Positions 5,131 to 9,338 of a stretch of 9,338 nucleotides of DNA are shown in pieces. The stretch's first letter is position 1, and each line of letters begins with the position of its first letter. Under the pieces are notes generated by a model that worked only from the letters and a program-made list of their open reading frames with translations, ran no database searches and had not been told where the DNA came from. Position numbers and translations under genes: made by a program. Source of the stretch: CAZWCE01 sp964632505 (lineage in GTDB: Bacteria; Planctomycetota; Planctomycetia; Pirellulales; Thermoguttaceae); assembly GCA_964632505.1 (NCBI GenBank), contig CAZWCE010000046.1, positions 1 to 9,338 of the forward strand. Reading direction: 5' to 3'.

Positions 5131-8100
5131 CTATTGGACGATTGCCGACTCCTCAATGACCTCGATCCCACAGAGAATCGGGGCTTGCTTCGATGCGCCT
5201 TCGGTCGGGATCAATGCGACGCGAAGATCATCCTTCGCTTTCACATCACGGAATTCGCGGATGACTGAGCGGCGAATCCCCCCGGCGGCCTGGACGATAT
5301 CGAAGTCGGCCAACACTTCACGTCCCTGAATTCGAACCGAGAAAAGGCGCTGACCTTCCGCGATGGTTTCGGGCTCGGCGAACACCAGCCGGACACGGAA
5401 TGTTCGATCCTCATCACCGCCTAAGGGAATGACGACATCCCGTACCCCCATGGCTCCCGATGCCGCGACCCAGAGGAGATCTTCACCTTCGTAGCGAATC
5501 GAATGATCGCGAAAAGTATCCAACGGATTCGGTTTCGTGACGACATCGGTATTGGGATAGGTATCGCCTTGCTTCACCGAGTCGCCATACTCCGGGATGG
5601 GATATTCGAGCCACAGGGTACCGTTCTCCGCCACGCGGTCGCCGGGGGCACCGAAATTGATTCCCACGCGTTCGATGGGAGCCGCCGGGTCGGGCGCGGC
5701 TCCGAGCGTCCATATTTCGACCCCGGGCATATGCACCATCGCCAGCGATGTCTGATTCGGATAACTGCAATTACAAGTTCGCGTATAGTCTGGAGCACTG
5801 AGCACGCCGTTGGCGGGAACCAGGTTGGAAGTGCATCCCGATTTGAATCCTCCCAAGTGTCCGATACCACCGTTACAGGTCAAGTCGTAGTAGGCGGCCG
5901 TTCCGGAACGGAAGGTCAGAAGGTTTTTGCAACCGATGATGTAATTGCACCCCTTTGCCCGAAGAAAATGCCAGGGGATCGTTTCTCCCGTCAGCCGGTG
6001 CTTGATCAGGACCTCTTTGCCGGTCTTCAATTCCAACGCATTCGACATGTTGTACTGGCTGTTCTGCATGTAGATTCTATCTTCCGAGAGGAGGTAAGGG
6101 CCATCGTCGATATCCTCTTGCTTGTCCCATAGAACGGCGCCGTCGTTGCTCCGGTAGGCGATGATGCGACCGGTCGGCTCGCCCGTGACCATGTCCGGCG
6201 ATTTCCTTCCCGATTGGATGAGGATGCCCGTATTCCGCTCACAGGCGAGCCATGTGCCGAAGACATTCTCTTCGGTCGTCCAAACTTCGCGCCCATTTCG
6301 TACATCGAGTGCCAGTATTCGATAGGGTTCCTCGGCGGTGACACCATGCCGTCGCAACGCGTCTTCTTCGAGAGGAGGCATGCGATCGATGCAGTAGACC
6401 ATGTCGCTGGCAACGATGATGCTGTTATGATGGAATCCAAATTCCGCAATCCGTTGCCATAGGACATCGCCTGTGTGGCGATCCAAAACGACGAGTTTTC
6501 TGCTGCACGTTTCATTCCAATTGTCCTCCCCGACAGGACGCTCATCAAAAACCCTCGGGTCGAGGGCAGCGATCAGGAGATTGTCCCAGATTGTCACCTG
6601 GGCAAAATCGCCGCCTTCCGGCAAACGAAAAGAAGCGAGCCTTCTGCCGGTTGCTGGGTCGAGTCGCAGGCACTCTTTGCCGTAGGCGATGTAAACACCA
6701 TCCCGTGTCGTAGCGAAGTTGGAGCCGAGATGCCCCGCACCCGGTTCGTGCTCCTCGTTCTCGCGAAAAATAGGAAATTTGACATAATCGTGCCCCAGTC
6801 CGGGCAGCTCGGTCTCCCAGAGGATGCGCCCGGTATAGACGTCGAGAGCTCTCATCGAATCCGGCCCCTCGATAAACAGGCGCCCATCAACGACTTGTTC
6901 AGCGGGCCCGTGTCGGTGGCGCGGCAGGATCTTTTTGTTCGAAGAACCACCATACCACAAAAGCCCCAGAGGAGCTTTCACCAATTCGTCCTGCGACATG
7001 ACGGTATTGGCGGTATCGGCATATTGATGGGTCCAATCTGCGGATCCAGGCAACGGGCCGACGCGCTTGAGAATGGCATGATCACCACGGACGATGACTT
7101 TTGCATGCGATGATTCGACCTTCGCGGCGGCCTCTTGCAAACGCTTCCGGTCATCTTCCGGCAGGCAGATCTTCCCGCCGTAAGGGCGAAGACTGTCAAA
7201 CGCTTCGGAGATGAACTCCTCATCGTGGATCGCCGCGGATTCAGGATCTTCCGATACGATCAGATTGGCCAGATAGGGCGGCATTCCGGCTGAAATGATG
7301 TCACCATGGAGAATGCTCAGTCGCTCACGTGGGATATGTCGCCGGTCCCATTCGACGCGAAGCGATTCGACCTTTTCCGGGTTGGAATCGAGACAGATCA
7401 CATGGATGGCGGGGTAATGTGCGGCCAATTGTTCCGCGAGTCCGCCACTTCCCACTCCAAGGACCAAGCAATAACCTTCCTTTTGACAAGTCGCTTCTGC
7501 CATCGCTTTGGCTTCGGTGGTCCAGGAATTCTCAGCAGCCCAGTCGGGAGTGAACGTCTTCAGCTCGGGTAGAGAAGCCTCCTTTTCGACATCTCCAAAA
7601 CAATGGATGCGTCCCTCCTTGGTGACCACCATCAATTTCTCGCCTCCCGCGATCATGCATCTGGGAGTTCCTGAAACGACACCTTCCCAGACGACACGAT
7701 AAGAATTGCCCAGATCTTTCAAGGCCACGACCCGATTGGGGCTACCAGCATAGACGACCTCGCCCGCTTTGCAGAACACTTCGGTATGCATCGGACCGAC
7801 ATATCGCCATTTTTCGGAGAAATCGCCGGCATCTCGGGCGAGGATCCCACTTGGCCCGGGATCATTGACTTCTTGAACAAGAGATTCATAGAACGTTTTT
7901 TCCGTCAGTACCGCACCGTCGAGCATCGGTCGTTCCACTTCCCCGCTTTCCAGTTGAAACAAAACGCAACTGCCCTGCCAATAGTCGCCGAGAACCGCGG
8001 CATGCGAAGTCCCGTTTCTATTGTTTTCGCCCAGGTGGAAATACTCCAGACGGCCCGTTTTCCGATCCAACACGGCCCCGACCGCACGACCGTTCGGGAC

Positions 8101-8889
8101 GATCATCTTCTCGTCACCGATGGCGAGATAGCCCTGGGGCGCCAGCGCGCTGAACGACCATGCTCCACTGTGGGGCGATCGCATGAAATTGAAGGCACTT
8201 TCATCGTTCACCCACACTTGTTCACCAGTCTCGGCATCCAGCGCATAGACGAACGTCCCCATGAAAGGCCAGATCCCCGCAGCAAAATAGACTTTCCCAT
8301 CGAACACGGCCGGTCCGCCACGTGCGGGCCACATCGATCCGAGTCGTTTGTTTCCGATGACCTTGTGGTTGGCCGGAGCGCCTCGAAATTTCCACAACAT
8401 GGATCCACTGGCTGCGTCGAGACAATAGAGATAACCATCATCTGAGGTGAAATAGACTTTGTTGTCCCAAGCGGCCGGCGCGAAGCGGATGGGAGCCTCG
8501 GCATAAAAATGCCACTGCTCCATGCCCGTTTCCAGATCATAAGCGCGAAGGGAGTCGTCTCGAGAGGAACCTACGAACATGGTGTCTCTTAGAATGATCG
8601 GTGAATAAGCGATGTCGAAAGTCATTCTTCGCTGGCGTCCGTCGGTGACATCCATGTCCTCGGTTCCGGTGACGGCGCCATCACCAGGAGGCCAGGCCGG
8701 TGCGAGTTTGGGTAAATCGAGTTTCCACTGCAACTGGAGTGATTCGGGCAGAGCTTCGGAAGTGGCAGCCGTACGCCCCGGGTTGCAACGCCACATGGGC
8801 CAATCTTGTGCCAAACAAGGTGATGCGAAGATGAAGATTGTGAAAAGAATAAGCAGGCGATTGTTGCAATACAGCGTTCGGATGCGCAT
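5131..8889 (-). CDS. Giant secreted protein: PQQ-type propeller, methyltransferase fold, second propeller, malectin-like domain
   Basis: A 1252-residue exported protein. Residues 10-27 form a signal peptide with a likely signal-peptidase I site (SPCLA|QDW). Propeller 1 (about 29-432) has PQQ-type blades such as AYDLETGMEQW, CLDAASGSMLW and ALDAETGEQVW. Residues about 455-610 are a Rossmann methyltransferase fold: motif I VLGVGSGG (476-483), acidic Asp501 in VICLDSNP, LHGD (527-530), LIVSED (543-548), then SLRPYGGKICL. Propeller 2 (615-1060) has blades such as ALDVYTGRILW and VLDRHTGDVLW and ends in a Cys-rich segment (Cys981, 987, 1005, 1019, 1039, 1041; APDYTRTCNCSYPNQTS). Residues 1070-1250 resemble a malectin-like beta-sandwich (VGINFGAPGD ... 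FRVRLVFAEPE). Such propellers usually act as protein scaffolds; PQQ binding and enzyme activity are unproven. Start: ATG at 8889 with AAGGA (8902-8898) eight bases upstream. Similar architectures occur in planctomycetes; the substrate is unknown. Confidence 0.9.
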   Translation of the reverse strand: MRIRTLYCNNRLLILFTIFIFASPCLAQDWPMWRCNPGRTAATSEALPESLQLQWKLDLPKLAPAWPPGDGAVTGTEDMDVTDGRQRRMTFDIAYSPIILRDTMFVGSSRDDSLRAYDLETGMEQWHFYAEAPIRFAPAAWDNKVYFTSDDGYLYCLDAASGSMLWKFRGAPANHKVIGNKRLGSMWPARGGPAVFDGKVYFAAGIWPFMGTFVYALDAETGEQVWVNDESAFNFMRSPHSGAWSFSALAPQGYLAIGDEKMIVPNGRAVGAVLDRKTGRLEYFHLGENNRNGTSHAAVLGDYWQGSCVLFQLESGEVERPMLDGAVLTEKTFYESLVQEVNDPGPSGILARDAGDFSEKWRYVGPMHTEVFCKAGEVVYAGSPNRVVALKDLGNSYRVVWEGVVSGTPRCMIAGGEKLMVVTKEGRIHCFGDVEKEASLPELKTFTPDWAAENSWTTEAKAMAEATCQKEGYCLVLGVGSGGLAEQLAAHYPAIHVICLDSNPEKVESLRVEWDRRHIPRERLSILHGDIISAGMPPYLANLIVSEDPESAAIHDEEFISEAFDSLRPYGGKICLPEDDRKRLQEAAAKVESSHAKVIVRGDHAILKRVGPLPGSADWTHQYADTANTVMSQDELVKAPLGLLWYGGSSNKKILPRHRHGPAEQVVDGRLFIEGPDSMRALDVYTGRILWETELPGLGHDYVKFPIFRENEEHEPGAGHLGSNFATTRDGVYIAYGKECLRLDPATGRRLASFRLPEGGDFAQVTIWDNLLIAALDPRVFDERPVGEDNWNETCSRKLVVLDRHTGDVLWQRIAEFGFHHNSIIVASDMVYCIDRMPPLEEDALRRHGVTAEEPYRILALDVRNGREVWTTEENVFGTWLACERNTGILIQSGRKSPDMVTGEPTGRIIAYRSNDGAVLWDKQEDIDDGPYLLSEDRIYMQNSQYNMSNALELKTGKEVLIKHRLTGETIPWHFLRAKGCNYIIGCKNLLTFRSGTAAYYDLTCNGGIGHLGGFKSGCTSNLVPANGVLSAPDYTRTCNCSYPNQTSLAMVHMPGVEIWTLGAAPDPAAPIERVGINFGAPGDRVAENGTLWLEYPIPEYGDSVKQGDTYPNTDVVTKPNPLDTFRDHSIRYEGEDLLWVAASGAMGVRDVVIPLGGDEDRTFRVRLVFAEPETIAEGQRLFSVRIQGREVLADFDIVQAAGGIRRSVIREFRDVKAKDDLRVALIPTEGASKQAPILCGIEVIEESAIVQ

Positions 8890-9338
8890 GGTAGTAATCC
8901 TTAAGATAAGGTCTTATTGGCTATCAATTCATTTTGACGATCGAAGGTACACCGCAATACACCGGCAAGAGAGGTGATGACTCCGGGGGCCGATTCCCCA
9001 TGTACGAGAGAATCTCGACAACCCGCACTCAAAGGGCGATGGTATTGAGGTTTCGTCACCGAGGCTTCGCAGTATGAATTGAAGATCTACCATCGATTCC
9101 GTTCAGGTCAATGGTCTTCCATGAAAAGTCCTGAAATGTTAATGGAAATAAACCAGCCCTCTAATACATGCCTAGCGCAACCCTGACGAAACCGAACATT
9201 ATAGGGCGCTGCTACACAAATGAACCGAAAATGTGCATCGGTAGATGCGGCCCCGAGGGAGGCAAGATTCTGACCAAGAGTGCACTAACCCTCAAACAAG
9301 CGAATGGGGGATGGTAAAAGTCGGTGTCGGTTTAGAAA
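8890..9338. other. 449 bases without a convincing gene; upstream region of the giant propeller gene
   Basis: No RNA gene or recognisable protein is seen on either strand. On the - strand, the leader of the propeller gene, there is a ribosome binding site (8902-8898), a small inverted repeat ATAAG-GT-CTTAT (8906-8917) next to it, and a lone perfect -10-like TATAAT (9203-9198) with no good -35 partner. A 54-codon - strand frame (9093-8929, MVDLQFILRSLGDETS ... AVYLRSSK) is open but has no family resemblance and no ribosome binding site. No frame enters from the right edge for more than about 17 codons on the - strand. Confidence 0.5.
8906..8917. promoter_or_regulatory. Small inverted repeat beside the propeller gene's ribosome binding site
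   Basis: ATAAG and CTTAT flank a 2-base centre, placed 16 to 28 bases upstream of the ATG at 8889 and directly behind the AAGGA site. As DNA it could be a weak operator; as RNA the loop is too tight for a strong hairpin. The short arms make chance occurrence likely. Confidence 0.15.

Noticed and set aside
5503..6132. 209-codon + strand frame, and similar frames at 6475-7113 and 7786-8445
   Set aside because: All are antisense to the giant propeller gene and have no independent support.

Overview
The window looks like a piece of a planctomycete chromosome (Planctomycetota, probably a Pirellula/Rhodopirellula-like lineage). This is an inference from protein style, not a database match. It rests on a very large secreted PQQ-type beta-propeller protein with an embedded methyltransferase fold, a membrane protein joining an Imm17-like two-helix segment to duplicated lectin-like repeats, a secreted jelly-roll (polysaccharide-lyase-like) protein, and a tyrosine recombinase of a type common in that phylum. 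Base composition is moderately GC-rich by eye, and intergenic spaces are generous.

Layout from left to right. A tyrosine recombinase on the + strand enters from the left edge and ends at 959; all catalytic residues are present. Next, on the - strand, is a broken piece of an IS66-type transposase (about 1035-1319). It stops only 18 bases short of the end of the jelly-roll gene (1338-2333, - strand). Upstream of that gene, 2431-2553 (- strand) encodes an isolated C-terminal tail of another family, apparently a decayed gene. The Imm17/lectin-repeat membrane protein follows (2675-4615, - strand), then a region of about 515 bases holding a possible 56-residue small ORF (4913-5083, - strand), a candidate promoter, a perfect 14-base palindrome and two overlapping hairpins. 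The giant propeller-methyltransferase-propeller-malectin-like protein fills 5131-8889 (- strand). The last 449 bases hold no convincing gene.

All non-recombinase genes lie on the - strand, but gaps of about 340 to 515 bases separate the intact ones, so they are probably separate transcription units. The three intact proteins all carry export or membrane signals and domains of carbohydrate-binding type (malectin-like, lectin-like repeats, ConA-like jelly roll). A shared role at the cell surface, in glycan sensing or processing, is plausible but unproven. The left third shows mobile DNA and gene decay: recombinase, transposase scrap and orphan gene tail.

The most unusual item is the apparently intact S-adenosylmethionine-binding methyltransferase fold inside a protein that has a signal peptide and should work outside the cytoplasm.
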